A DNA stretch of 64,000 nucleotides from Leisingera sp. M658 (GCF_025144145.1 NZ_CP083546.1:571001-635000); one strand, 5' to 3'. Shown: positions 17,611 to 27,065, counted from the stretch's first letter. Notes: generated by a model from the letters alone, not told the origin. Numbers and translations: made by a program.

Positions 17611-18758
17611 TCACCGCGGCTTCAGGGCACAGGCCTCACAGTCTGGTTTGCGGGCCCGGTAGCGCAGGGTGCCGTCCTTATTGTCGCCCGATCTGGGTGT
17701 CGTGAACGCGCGCCGGTATTGCTTGAGCTCCTTGCCGCCAGGGCAGATGCAGGCGTCGTTCCCGGCATCCTAGGTGAAGCCGGCCCGTTCAAAGGTGCCG
17801 TCCTTGCGCCCGGACTTGTCCCCTCTCGGGACATTGCTGCGCAATGCCCTGCCGGGCAGTGGATCACCGGGATATGCGGGGCGATCCTGCGCTGCCGGTC
17901 CAGCCAATCGAGCATTTCGCCCGTGCCGTAAGCGGTATCGGCGATCAGGCGTTCAGGTTTCAGGTCGAAGGCATCGCTCACCCGATCCACCATTGTCCGC
18001 ACGGCACCGGCCCCGGCTTGCCGGATCGAGCGGGTCGCCTCGACATCGAGGATCACGCCATTGCCGGTGTCGATCAGGTCGTTCGTGGAATAGGCAAAAT
18101 AGGCGGGTCCACCCCGTGCGCCGGTCCATTGCGAGGCCGGATCGGAATGCGAGGTGAACTTCGGCTTTACCGGGCTGGCCGCGCCGAAGGCCGCATCGCC
18201 GAGCGTCGCCAGATCCTCCCTGACAGCGCGCGGCGCGTTCTCGGGGTTGATCTTCTCGGGGGCCCAGTCCGCTTGCGGCGACGAGTTCTGCCGGTTGGCA
18301 TCGGCCTGGATCAGGCTGGCGTCCGCCGCAAAGCGCTGACCACTCGCCAATCCTTCCTTGATGCAGCGCGCGGCCACCGTCTCGAACAGATGCCGCAAGA
18401 GATCGCTATCGCGGAACCGGCCGTGCCGGTTCTTTGAGAAGGTCGAATGGCCGGGCACTGGGCCGGTCAGATCGAGGCGGCAGATCCAGCGATAGGCGAG
18501 GTTGAGATGCACCTCCTCGCAGAGCCGCCGCTCCGAGCGGATGCCCATCGTGTAACCGGCCAGGAGCATCCGGATCATCAGTTCCGGATCAACCGGCGGC
18601 CTGCCGGCCGAACTGTAGAAAGGAGCCAGGTGCCGCCGGATGCCAGACAGGTCGACGAACCGATCTATCGCCCGAAGCATGTGATCCTGCGGGACATGAT
18701 CCTCGATCGGGAACTCATAGAACAGCGCGCCCTGCGCTTCCTGCCGTGGCCCCATCAT
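17611..18758 (-). pseudogene. IS1182-type transposase, interrupted and truncated
   Basis: From ATG 18758 it reads MMGPRQEAQGALFYEFPIED, GRPPVDPELMIRMLLAGY, DHMLRAIDRFVDLSG and KPERLIADTAYGTGEMLDWL. A 41-bp hairpin insert at 17821-17861 splits HIPVI from DKSGRKDGT. Without it the span is 1107 bp, in frame. A separate nonsense codon (TAG at 17770-17772) follows TFERAGFT. The C-terminal third is gone. Confidence 0.83.
17821..17861 (+). repeat. hairpin insert type I, copy g (41 bp)
   Basis: On the plus strand: head CCCTCTCGG, stem GGACATTGC with GCAATGCCC (one A/C mismatch) around TGC, tail CTGCCGGGCAGTG. Comparison with copy 1 of the IS fixes both ends. The 3' flank is GATCAC. Confidence 0.88.
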
Positions 18759-18836
18759 TGCCACGCACCTCCGCTTGCCTCGCGGAAAGTGAATCAGCAC
18801 TCAACACCCAAAACAACCCGGGTTTTTCAACAGAAC

Positions 18837-19141
18837 AGGCTGGCTGCGGTCATCCAGACCAAGAGAGCGGATGGCAACAACGCCCGCTCCTCGTTGGCAG
18901 ATCCTGGCTGCAGCGAAAGGACGGTTTGAATTCCGCGCCTCAGAGTGACTTTGAATGGCCGGTCTCGCGACAACGGGTGCAACGCAGCGATTAGCTTGCC
19001 GCACCTGCAAGCGAATGCTGCATCAGCAAACGCCTGGAAGGGCAATGGCAGCAAAGTCCCGTTAGCCACCAGCTACAACAAGGCTTTGCTTAGGTAGCTT
19101 CCAGCGCAAAGCGGCTGTAGAGATTCAGTGCGGGATGCCCC
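18837..19141. other. intergenic stretch without a recognisable gene
   Basis: Short frames only and no homology that I can see. It lies between the IS1182 copy 2 terminus and the DUF2270 gene. Confidence 0.4.
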
Positions 19142-19834
19142 TTAGCCCATCGACGTCATCGAACTGCGTTTGCGGGCGCGGGCGGCGTCAGCTCTGGTGC
19201 TCCACCAGGCGATGCTGCCCCACAGCAGCACATAGAAAACACCGGTGCCAAGCACCAGCTCGCCCGGAAACGGGCCGATGTCAGCGCGGTCCACCGCTTG
19301 CTGCAGGGACAGGACAGCGGTTGGATGCACCACCAGTTTGCCCGCATAGGCCAGTGACTGGATCAGCAGGATCCAAAAGTAGTTGCGCCGGATCCGCCGT
19401 CCGATCGCAGTCATGACACTTACATGGTATTGGGGCCGCAGATAATCCGCGGCCAGAACGTCCTGCCAATGATCTTCCAGATGCAGGTCGCCCTCCTTCA
19501 GCATCGAGGTATAAAAATGCGTCTCCATCCAGCGGGCGCGGGCGCGGAAGACGTTGAAATAGCGGTAGCGGCGGGCCTCCAGCATCAGAAAGAAGATAAT
19601 CAGCACCCCCACCAGGATCAGCGGCAGGGGCGAGGCTTCGGGCGAGGAAAAGGAAATCGACAGTGCCACGCCCAGCGTGACGACCGCCCAGTTTGTGGTG
19701 GTGTCCAGCCGGGTGCGCCAGACGGTGCTGCGGTAAATCTCGCCCCGGTACAAATGCGCCAGGGCGCCGACTTCGGCCGCCGTCAGCGGTGCACGGTCAC
19801 TGGTGACCGCCTGTTCGCGCGTTTCGATGTTCAT
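19142..19834 (-). CDS. DUF2270-family membrane protein
   Basis: The 230-aa protein has two pairs of transmembrane segments (about 45-85, and a C-terminal pair from about 150 to 215) around a cytoplasmic loop with EARRYRYFNVFRARARWMET and FYTSMLKEG, characteristic of the uncharacterised DUF2270 family. ATG 19834 (MNIETREQ) is favoured over an upstream start. An FNR box 52 bp upstream suggests induction at low oxygen, and the gene lies between the two cco clusters. Its function is unknown. Confidence 0.75.
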   Translation of the reverse strand: MNIETREQAVTSDRAPLTAAEVGALAHLYRGEIYRSTVWRTRLDTTTNWAVVTLGVALSISFSSPEASPLPLILVGVLIIFFLMLEARRYRYFNVFRARARWMETHFYTSMLKEGDLHLEDHWQDVLAADYLRPQYHVSVMTAIGRRIRRNYFWILLIQSLAYAGKLVVHPTAVLSLQQAVDRADIGPFPGELVLGTGVFYVLLWGSIAWWSTRADAARARKRSSMTSMG

Positions 19835-19885
19835 AAGACCGAGCGTAGATTTTTTCCCGGAGCCGGGCAATTAATTTGCGCCTTT

Positions 19886-19899
19886 TTGATCCGTGTCAA
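19886..19899. promoter_or_regulatory. FNR/FnrL box upstream of the DUF2270 gene
   Basis: TTGATCCGTGTCAA, nine of ten consensus positions. It is centred about 58 bp upstream of the DUF2270 start on the minus strand, a position typical of activated promoters. Confidence 0.85.
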
Positions 19900-20096
19900 A
19901 CTTTGCCGGCGGCAAACCGGGTAAAACCACAGGTGAAAGAGATTGCTGCTTGGCTTAACAGCCCTCCTGGGCAGCATGATATCCCGTAAGGCCGACGTGC
20001 AGGCTGAACGGGGTCATGCGCCGGTTTTCCGATCTGTTCGCGCGTTTCCTGGAAAACCGGCGCTTTTTCTTTCTTCCCCAAGGTCAGGGTCTCAGG

Positions 20097-20276
20097 TCAG
20101 ATGTTCTGCGGATGAATGCAGCGGGTTTTTGGCGGCTTTGCTGCCAGCCAGCGCATCAGCCGGGTGAACCTGCCTGCAGGGCGGGACAGGGGTTCAGGCG
20201 CAGGCAGGTCCCGCAGCCTTACACAGTCCTGCCGCGTGGCGGTCATCATCGAGCGGGCATAGATATCAATCAGCAT
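20097..20276 (-). CDS. small basic protein of unknown function (59 aa)
   Basis: ATG 20276 is preceded at 7-nt spacing by AGGAGG, a near-ideal ribosome site, which is the main support. The product starts MLIDIYARSMMTATRQDCVR and ends in a basic stretch (RFTRLMRWLAAKPPKTRC). No domain is recognised. It is divergent from the LysR gene at 20375 with fewer than 100 bp between the starts, so it could be that regulator's target. Confidence 0.55.
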   Translation of the reverse strand: MLIDIYARSMMTATRQDCVRLRDLPAPEPLSRPAGRFTRLMRWLAAKPPKTRCIHPQNI

Positions 20277-20354
20277 TTCAGTGCCTCCTATCCTGGCGTC
20301 TGTTTCTGATACTTGCGTGAATGCGCGATTCCTGCGAGTTAATTGGAATAGCAT

Positions 20355-20375
20355 TATGTAAGGCTGGATTACATA
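20355..20375. promoter_or_regulatory. palindromic operator at the LysR gene start
   Basis: TATGTAA-N7-TTACATA is a perfect 7-bp inverted repeat with a T-N11-A core as in LysR boxes. It overlaps the ATG at 20375, so binding there would probably autorepress, and it faces the divergent 59-aa gene. Confidence 0.65.
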
Positions 20376-21250
20376 TGGATTGGCTGAACATGCCGCCATT
20401 GGCGGCGCTCAGGGCTTTTACTGCCTTTGCTGAGACCGGGAATGTGGTGCGGGCAGGGGCAGCTTTGAATGTCAGCCACGCTGCCATCAGCCAGCAGCTG
20501 CGCGCACTGGAGGCGTATTTGGGCGCGGCATTGCTGGACCGCAGCGGCAGGGCGCTGGCACTGACGCCGGACGGGGAGCATCTGGCCCGCGCGCTGCATC
20601 TGGGGTTTGGCGCGATCGAGGCGGCGGTGCAGGAGATTTCTGCCGCTGGGGCTGCCCGGCCGCTGCATGTGACCTGCACGCCGATGTTTGCCGCGCATTG
20701 GCTGATGCCGCGGCTGGCCGGGTTTCAGGCAGAGCATCCGGAGATTGATCTGGTGCTGGACCCGCGGGGCGAGATTGTCGAGCTGAAGCCGGGCGGTGTG
20801 GATATTGCCATCCGCTATGGCGACGGCAGCTGGCCGGGTCTGGAGGCCGGGATGCTGCTGCAATCGCCGATGGTGGTCATTGCGGCCGGCAGTCTTCTGG
20901 GCGGGCGGCAGGTGGCATCCCCGGAGGATTTGCTGGATCTGCCCTGGCTCGAAGAGCTGGGCACCTCGGAGGCCTCGCGCTGGCTGGAATCACGCGGTGT
21001 CACCGAGGCTTTGCGCGGGGCGCGCACCCGGCTGCCCGGCAATCTGCTGATGCAGGCGGTGCGGGCGGGCCAGGGGGTGGCCGTCAGTGTGCGGGAGTTT
21101 GTTGCCGAGGATCTGGACAGCGGGCGGTTGCTGGAACTGTTCACCGAAGGCGCAGACCGGGGCTATCACATCGTGACCCGCCCCGGCGTGCTGCGCCGGG
21201 AGGCGCGCAAGCTGACCAGCTGGCTGCGGCGGCAGCAGAAGGAGGAGTGA
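20375..21250 (+). CDS. LysR-family regulator (GcvA-like)
   Basis: The 291-aa protein has a typical N-terminal helix-turn-helix (AETGNVVRAGAALNVSHAAI then SQQLRALEAYLG) and an effector-binding domain. The PPLAALRAFTAFAETGN start and the DIAIRYGDGSWPGLEA segment resemble the GcvA subgroup. ATG 20375 follows directly on the operator palindrome. No obvious metabolic neighbour; only the 59-aa gene is divergent. Confidence 0.87.
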   Translation: MDWLNMPPLAALRAFTAFAETGNVVRAGAALNVSHAAISQQLRALEAYLGAALLDRSGRALALTPDGEHLARALHLGFGAIEAAVQEISAAGAARPLHVTCTPMFAAHWLMPRLAGFQAEHPEIDLVLDPRGEIVELKPGGVDIAIRYGDGSWPGLEAGMLLQSPMVVIAAGSLLGGRQVASPEDLLDLPWLEELGTSEASRWLESRGVTEALRGARTRLPGNLLMQAVRAGQGVAVSVREFVAEDLDSGRLLELFTEGADRGYHIVTRPGVLRREARKLTSWLRRQQKEE

Positions 21251-21408
21251 AGCCGCTGGCGTTCTGACGGAGATCATCTTTGCAATGCCGCAATCGCTGC
21301 GCTGCGGCAACTTGCCCCTGGCGGCGCCGGGCGGGCAGGCATAGGTGGCGTTTTGCCTTCACAGTACGCGGAGAAGGTGCCTGAAAACATGATTGTGCGA
21401 TGCGCTTT

Positions 21409-21422
21409 TTGATCCACGTCAA
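21409..21422 (+). promoter_or_regulatory. FNR/FnrL box upstream of ccoG
   Basis: TTGATCCACGTCAA, nine of ten consensus positions, 60 bp upstream of the ccoG start; probably the FnrL site for ccoGHIS. Confidence 0.88.
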
Positions 21423-21482
21423 TGTTCTGGCATTATGCATCTGTGACAACGGCGCGAGACAGCCACAAGACGGAGAGTGTCC

Positions 21483-22916
21483 GTGAGCGATTCCAAACCA
21501 GCCCCGAGCCTGTACGCCGCCCAGGAGCCGATTTATCCGCGGCGCGTGTCCGGCCCGTTCCGGAACCTGAAATGGTACATCATGGCGGTGACGCTGGGGA
21601 TCTACTATCTGACGCCGTGGATCCGCTGGGACCGCGGGCCAAGCTTGCCGGATCAGGCCGTGCTTTTGGATCTGGCGGGCCGCCGGTTCTATTTCTTCTG
21701 GATCGAGATCTGGCCGCATGAGTTTTACTTCGTCGCCGGATTGCTGATCATGGCGGGGCTGGGGCTGTTCCTGTTCACCTCGGCGCTGGGCCGGGTCTGG
21801 TGCGGTTACACCTGCCCGCAGACGGTGTGGACCGATCTGTTCATTCTGGTGGAGCGCTGGATCGAGGGCGACCGCAACGCCCGTTTGCGCCTGCACCGGC
21901 AGAAGAAGATGGATTTCCGCAAGGCGCGGCTGCGGCTGACCAAATGGGTGTCCTGGTTGCTGATCGGTCTCGCCACTGGCGGTGCCTGGGTGTTCTATTT
22001 CGCCGATGCGCCGACGCTGGCCTATGATCTGGTGACGCTGAATGCGCACCCCGTTGCCTATTCCACCATGCTGGTGCTGACCGGCACCACCTTTCTGTTC
22101 GGCGGTTTCGCACGCGAGCAGATCTGCATCTACGCCTGCCCCTGGCCGCGCATCCAGGCCGCGATGATGGATGAGGACACGCTGACCGTCGGCTACCGCG
22201 AGTGGCGGGGCGAGCCGCGCGGCAAGCCGCGCAAGACCGACGAGGCGGGCACCGTGCATGGCGATTGCATTGACTGCATGGCCTGCGTCAATGTCTGTCC
22301 GATGGGGATCGACATCCGCGACGGCCAGCAGATGGAATGCATCACCTGCGCCCTGTGCATCGACGCCTGCGACGACGTGATGGCCAAGATCGGCAAGCCG
22401 CGCGGGCTGATCGACTATATGGCGCTGTCGGATGAGGCAGAGGAGCGCGCAGGCAAACCGCCCAAGAACATCTGGAAGCACATCCTGCGGCCGCGCACCA
22501 TCATGTACACCAGCCTTTGGTCGCTGGTCGGTGCGGGGCTGCTGTTTGCCCTGTTCATCCGCTCCGACATCGAATTGACCGTCGCACCTGAACGCAACCC
22601 GACCTTTGTGACGCTGTCCGATGGTGCGATCCGCAATACCTATGACGTGCGCCTGCGCAACAAGCATGGCGAGGACCGGGTGTTCAAACTGTCGATCAAG
22701 GGCGATCCGGCTATGCGGCTGCAGCTGGAGGGTACGATGTATCACTCGGTCAACGTGCCGGTCGATACCGCACTGCTGCAGCGGGTCTATATTGTGGCAC
22801 CCAAGGGCTCCGCCCCGTCGCAGGCAGGGTCAACCCCGGTTCGCATCTGGGTGGAGGATCTGATAAACGGGGAACGCGCCCACAAGGACACCAGCTTTAA
22901 CGGCACGGGGGACTGA
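21483..22916 (+). CDS. ccoG: cbb3 oxidase maturation protein CcoG (FixG/RdxA), polyferredoxin-like
   Basis: Membrane iron-sulfur protein thought to reduce Cu(II) to Cu(I) for CuB assembly of cbb3 oxidase. The 477-aa product has several transmembrane helices (about 30-50, 80-105, 155-205), a CGYTCPQTVW motif, a cytoplasmic double [4Fe-4S] domain (CIDCMACVNVCP near 262 and CITCALCIDACD near 286), and a C-terminal Ig-like FixG domain. Start GTG 21483 is best spaced from GGAGAG; GTG 21477 is the alternative. First gene of ccoGHIS. Confidence 0.95.
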   Translation: MSDSKPAPSLYAAQEPIYPRRVSGPFRNLKWYIMAVTLGIYYLTPWIRWDRGPSLPDQAVLLDLAGRRFYFFWIEIWPHEFYFVAGLLIMAGLGLFLFTSALGRVWCGYTCPQTVWTDLFILVERWIEGDRNARLRLHRQKKMDFRKARLRLTKWVSWLLIGLATGGAWVFYFADAPTLAYDLVTLNAHPVAYSTMLVLTGTTFLFGGFAREQICIYACPWPRIQAAMMDEDTLTVGYREWRGEPRGKPRKTDEAGTVHGDCIDCMACVNVCPMGIDIRDGQQMECITCALCIDACDDVMAKIGKPRGLIDYMALSDEAEERAGKPPKNIWKHILRPRTIMYTSLWSLVGAGLLFALFIRSDIELTVAPERNPTFVTLSDGAIRNTYDVRLRNKHGEDRVFKLSIKGDPAMRLQLEGTMYHSVNVPVDTALLQRVYIVAPKGSAPSQAGSTPVRIWVEDLINGERAHKDTSFNGTGD

Positions 22917-22919
22917 GCC

Positions 22920-23384
22920 ATGGCGAAAAGCGAACGCGAATTTACCGGCAAACACGCCCTGATGCTGTTCTGCGGTGCCTTTGCGGTGATCATCGGGGTG
23001 AACATTGCCCTGGCGGTCAATGCAGTGAAGACCTTTCCAGGGCTGGAGGTGAAGAATTCCTATGTTGCCAGCCAGGAATTCGATCTGCGCCGTTCTGCGC
23101 AGGAGGCGCTGGGCTGGTCGGTCTATGCGTCTTCGCAGGGGGATCAGGTCAAGCTGGAGATCACCGATGCCGGCGGCGCCCCGGTGGAGGTCGCCAAGCT
23201 GAGCGCAACGCTGGGCCGGGCGACCCATGTGCAGGACGACCAGCGCCCGGCGTTCACCTTTGACGGCCAGGCCTATGTGGCGCCGGCCAAGCTGGGGCCG
23301 GGCAACTGGAATATCCGCATGGTGGCGCGGGCCAAGGATGGCACCGAGTTCACCCAGCGCGTGATCCTGCATGTGAAAGGCTGA
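22920..23384 (+). CDS. ccoH: cbb3 oxidase assembly protein CcoH (FixH)
   Basis: The 154-aa FixH-family protein has one N-terminal transmembrane helix (about residues 12-33, with VNIALAVNAVKTFPGLEVKN) and a periplasmic beta domain containing LGPGNWNIRM. It is needed for stable assembly of the oxidase. It starts 3 bp after the ccoG stop. Confidence 0.93.
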   Translation: MAKSEREFTGKHALMLFCGAFAVIIGVNIALAVNAVKTFPGLEVKNSYVASQEFDLRRSAQEALGWSVYASSQGDQVKLEITDAGGAPVEVAKLSATLGRATHVQDDQRPAFTFDGQAYVAPAKLGPGNWNIRMVARAKDGTEFTQRVILHVKG

Positions 23385-23389
23385 TTGCC

Positions 23390-25567
23390 ATGACTGCCCA
23401 GATCCGCCCCTCGCTTGCGGCCTGTCCGGCCTGTGTCGCGGCCCCGCAGGACGTTGCTGAACAAGCTCCAACCGAGGCGCGGCTGGCGCTGTCCTTGCCC
23501 GGCATTCACTGCCAGGCCTGTATTTCAGCGGTGGAGCGGGAGCTGAGCGCACACCCCGGCATTCATTCCGCACGGGTCAATCTGACGCTGAAACGCGCAT
23601 TGATTGAGGCCGAGCCGGACCTGCGCGCCGTGGATCTGATTCCGGTATTGGAAAGCATCGGCTACGAGGCGCACGAACTGGATCTGGCAGCGCTGGCTGC
23701 CACCCAGAACGACAAGGCAGGCCGCGATCTCTTGATGCGGCTGGCGGTGGCTTTCTTTGCCTCGATGAATGTGATGCTGCTGTCGGTTTCCGTTTGGTCC
23801 GGGGCATCGGATGCGACGCGGGACATGTTCCATTGGATCTCTGCCGCGATCACTTTTCCCGCGATCATCTTCGCAGCACAGCCGTTTTTTGCCAACGCCT
23901 GGACCGCCTTGCGGGTCGGGCGCCTGAATATGGATGTGCCGATTGTGCTGGCGCTGGTTCTGGCGCTGGTCACCTCGCTTTGGGAGACGTCACTGTCGGG
24001 CGAGCATGCCTATTTCGATGCCGCGCTGACGCTGACGTTCTTCCTGCTGGCGGGCCGCTATCTGGATTACCGCACCCGTGCGGTTGCGCGTTCTGCCGCC
24101 GAGGAGCTGGCAGCGTTGGAAGTGCCCCGCGCCATCCGGTTGCTGGACGGGGATGAGTACGAGGTGCCGGTGGCGGATCTGGCCATCGGCGACCTGATCC
24201 TGGTGCGCCCCGGCGGGCGGATGCCGGTGGACGGTGCGATTGTCGAGGGGCGGTCGGAACTGGACCGCTCGCTGCTGACCGGCGAGACGCTGCCGGTCTT
24301 TGCAGAACCCGGTCTGGCGGTGTCAGCCGGCGAGGTGAACCTGACTGGCCCGCTGACCATCCGGGCGACTGCGGTGGGCGAGGATACCTCGCTGCACCGG
24401 ATGACCGATCTGGTCGCCATCGCTGAATCGGGCCGCTCGCGCTATACTTCTCTCGCCGACAGTGCGGCTAAGCTTTATGCGCCCGGGGTGCATATCCTGT
24501 CGGCGCTCGCTTTTGCTGGCTGGTACTTCTACACGTTTGACATCCGCACGGCGCTGAACATTGCCGCGGCGGTGCTCATCATCACCTGCCCCTGCGCGCT
24601 GGGCCTTGCGGTGCCAGCGGTAACCACCGCTGCCTCGGGCCGGTTGTTCAAGAAGGGCATGCTGATCAAACACGCCACAGCGCTGGAGCGGCTGGCGGAG
24701 GTCGATACCGTGGTCTTTGACAAGACCGGCACGCTGACTGCCGGCACGCCGCAAGTGATCAACCTGGGTGATCATGCCCGCGCCGATCTGGAGATTGCGC
24801 TGGCGCTGGCCGAAGGGTCCTCGCATCCGCTGTCGGTGGCACTGGTGCGTGCTGCGCGGGACGCCGGGGTCGCTGCTGCCGAGGTGCAGGACATCGCCGA
24901 GGTGCCGGGCTATGGCACAGAAGGCCTGTTCCGCGGGACCCGCGTGCGGCTGGGGCGTGCGGCCTGGGCCGGCGCCGAGCAGGGCAGCCAGACGGCGGCC
25001 TGGCTGGACAGCGGGACGGGGGAGGCGAAGGCGTTTTTGTTCACCGATGCCCTGCGTCCCGGTGCTGCGGAAGCGGTGCAGGCGCTGAAGGACGCAGGCA
25101 AGGATGTGCTGCTGATCTCCGGCGACACCACTGGCGCGGTGGAGGATCTGGCCGGGCGGCTGGGGATTGCAAAATGGGTGGCCGAAGCGCTGCCGGCTGA
25201 CAAATCCGCCCGTGTGCAGATGCTGACAGAGCAAGGCAAAAAGGTTCTGATGGTTGGCGACGGCCTGAATGACACCGCGGCGCTGGCGGCGGCGCATGTG
25301 TCAATCTCGCCTGCATCGGCGCTGGATGCGGCGCGGGTGGCCTCGGATATCGTGCTGCTGGGGCAGGATCTTTCCCCGATTGCCGAGGCCTGCAGCGTGG
25401 CGCAAAAGGCAACCCGCCGGATCCGTGAGAATTTCCGTATTGCCACGCTGTACAACGTGATTGCAGTGCCGCTGGCGATTGCCGGGCTGGCAACACCCTT
25501 GATTGCGGCGCTGGCGATGTCTACCTCTTCCATCACAGTCTCTCTCAATGCGCTGCGGCTGCGATAA
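23390..25567 (+). CDS. ccoI: copper-translocating P1B-type ATPase CcoI (FixI)
   Basis: Exports Cu+ across the inner membrane for CuB assembly of cbb3 oxidase. The 725-aa protein has an N-terminal heavy-metal-binding domain with GIHCQACIS (CxxC near 42-45) and an additional CPAC upstream, then eight predicted membrane helices, the CPC motif (near 400), the phosphorylated Asp in DKTGTLT (near 445) and the hinge motif GDGLNDTAAL. It follows ccoH by 5 bp. Confidence 0.95.
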   Translation: MTAQIRPSLAACPACVAAPQDVAEQAPTEARLALSLPGIHCQACISAVERELSAHPGIHSARVNLTLKRALIEAEPDLRAVDLIPVLESIGYEAHELDLAALAATQNDKAGRDLLMRLAVAFFASMNVMLLSVSVWSGASDATRDMFHWISAAITFPAIIFAAQPFFANAWTALRVGRLNMDVPIVLALVLALVTSLWETSLSGEHAYFDAALTLTFFLLAGRYLDYRTRAVARSAAEELAALEVPRAIRLLDGDEYEVPVADLAIGDLILVRPGGRMPVDGAIVEGRSELDRSLLTGETLPVFAEPGLAVSAGEVNLTGPLTIRATAVGEDTSLHRMTDLVAIAESGRSRYTSLADSAAKLYAPGVHILSALAFAGWYFYTFDIRTALNIAAAVLIITCPCALGLAVPAVTTAASGRLFKKGMLIKHATALERLAEVDTVVFDKTGTLTAGTPQVINLGDHARADLEIALALAEGSSHPLSVALVRAARDAGVAAAEVQDIAEVPGYGTEGLFRGTRVRLGRAAWAGAEQGSQTAAWLDSGTGEAKAFLFTDALRPGAAEAVQALKDAGKDVLLISGDTTGAVEDLAGRLGIAKWVAEALPADKSARVQMLTEQGKKVLMVGDGLNDTAALAAAHVSISPASALDAARVASDIVLLGQDLSPIAEACSVAQKATRRIRENFRIATLYNVIAVPLAIAGLATPLIAALAMSTSSITVSLNALRLR

Positions 25568-25597
25568 GCCGGCGCCAGCCACAACGGACCTGAAGCC

Positions 25598-25756
25598 ATG
25601 AGTGTCCTTGCCTATCTGATCCCGATTTCACTGATCCTCGGCTCGGTCGGGCTGGCGGCGTTCTTTTATACACTGCGCAGCAACCAGTATGACGACCCGG
25701 AAGGCGACTCCCGCCGGATCCTGAGCGATGAGTGGGACGACAAGCCCAAGCCATGA
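25598..25756 (+). CDS. ccoS: cbb3 oxidase maturation protein CcoS
   Basis: The 52-aa single-span protein (MSVLAYLIPISLILGSVGLA, then AFFYTLRSNQYDDPEGDSRR) has the CcoS family's QYDDP-acidic tail. It is required for heme and copper cofactor insertion into the oxidase. It lies 30 bp after ccoI and is the last gene of ccoGHIS. Confidence 0.94.
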   Translation: MSVLAYLIPISLILGSVGLAAFFYTLRSNQYDDPEGDSRRILSDEWDDKPKP

Positions 25757-26004
25757 TGCGGGCGGCCTGCGCCTGTGCGAATAACAAAACTGGACTCGCC
25801 GCGATTCAGTTCCGGTCTCTTTCAAGCGATGCCCGCATTGAAGGAGGCAATGCATGGCACCGGGATACAGCGGCGAATTCCTGCGTGATGCGGTTCGAAT
25901 TGCAACGGCAAGCGGCTTGACGCGCCCGTAAACCGCTTCATATCCGGGCGTTGGGGTTTCGACCCTGAACAAGGGGGGCAGCAACACCAGAATGACGGCC
26001 TGAT

Positions 26005-26970
26005 GTCTGGCCCGCATGAAGATGCAGAGAAAGAAAATGCCCGCCTGCGCAAAGAAGCCCGCCTGCTGCGTGAGGAGAGGGAGGTGCTAAAATAGGCGGT
26101 AATAGTCTTTGCAGGCCTAAGCCGGTGAGGGTCGCTTTCACTGATGCCTGGAAGGACGTTTGGCGAGTCGAATTTCTGTGCAGGGTCATGCAGGTAACAT
26201 CACGCACCATATCATGCGTGGCGGGTTCGCCCAATGAGCCGCCGGCAGCGCGATGATATTGTGATTTTGGCGCATATCCGGGAACAGCACCGCCTTAGCC
26301 TGCAAAGCTGCGGGCGGCCACGAATGATCGGGGAAATGCAGGCGGCGGGCCTGAATGCAGGGCATCGAAGAGCAGGCCGGCTGATGCGGGAGAATGAGGT
26401 CAAAGCCATCCGAGTCCGCCTGCGCAAAGCCACAACAGACAGCAATCACGCTTTCAATATTGCGCCAGACTTGCTCAACTAGGATTTCTCAGCCAACGGA
26501 CTCAATCAGAAATGGGCTGGGGACATCTCCTTTATCCAGGCCAGCGAGGGTGGCTGTAGCTGGCCGTGATCATCGGCCTTTACTGCCGCCGTGTCATTGG
26601 GTGGGCGGCGGCACTCGGAAGACAGGGGACTTGGCGATCCCTGCGCTTTATATGGCCGTGGCATTGCGCCGGCCGCTAAAGGACTGCATCCACCAACTGG
26701 TCGCGGATCTCAGTATTGTTCTGGTAATTGTCAAAATCGCCTGACGCAGCATGGCTTTCTCGTCTCGATGAGCGGCAAAGGCAACTGCTGCGACAATTCC
26801 CTTCCCGGCAGATTTGCAACGTAAACCGCCTGCCAGGCAGTGCATGGTCGAAACGGTCTTCAAATCCCCAAAGCTGAACGGATCCGGCGCAATCGTTGGG
26901 AAACACGGCGGTAAGCCGAGGGGGCGGTATTCCAATACACCAATGGGGTCTGCAATCCGCGCAGGCGGCG
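26005..26970 (+). pseudogene. IS3-family transposase (orfA/orfB), heavily degraded
   Basis: Recognisable pieces in different frames: the orfA coiled coil tail (DAEKENARLRKEARLLREER), the orfB start (HRLSLQSCGRPRMIGEMQAA), NQKWAGDISFIQ of the DDE core, RGSQYCS, and VSMSGKGNCCDNS followed by MVETVFKS containing the catalytic Glu. Several frameshifts and stops plus a hairpin insert (26799) separate them. Confidence 0.78.
26799..26842 (+). repeat. hairpin insert type I, copy h (about 43-44 bp, eroded stem)
   Basis: Head CCCTTCCCGGCAG, decayed stem GATTTGC / GTAAACC, tail GCCTGCCAGGCAGTG. It sits between NCCDNS and MVETVFKS of the IS3 transposase, three codons before the catalytic Glu. The 3' flank is CATGGT. 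Ends are uncertain by one base. Confidence 0.75.
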
Positions 26971-27065
26971 GCCGTCCCTTGGCGGGAAAAGTCCATTGGC
27001 TTTCGAGAGAAGGGCTGCCTGACATGAGCTGAGAGACCGGAACTTATGCGCGGCAAGTCCAAACC

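Larger units (their letters stand above)
17611..18836 (-). mobile_element. IS1182-type insertion sequence, copy 2 (truncated)
   Basis: The gene-proximal end at 18820-18836 (GGGTTTTTCAACAGAAC) resembles the 17-bp terminal repeat of copy 1. The other end is missing: the transposase stops after CEACALKP where a different sequence begins. The orientation is opposite to copy 1. Confidence 0.8.
25809..27043 (+). mobile_element. decayed IS3-family insertion sequence
   Basis: A 12-bp perfect inverted repeat (GTTCCGGTCTCT at 25809-25820, complement at 27032-27043) bounds about 1.2 kb of degenerate IS3 orfA/orfB sequence. Confidence 0.75.
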
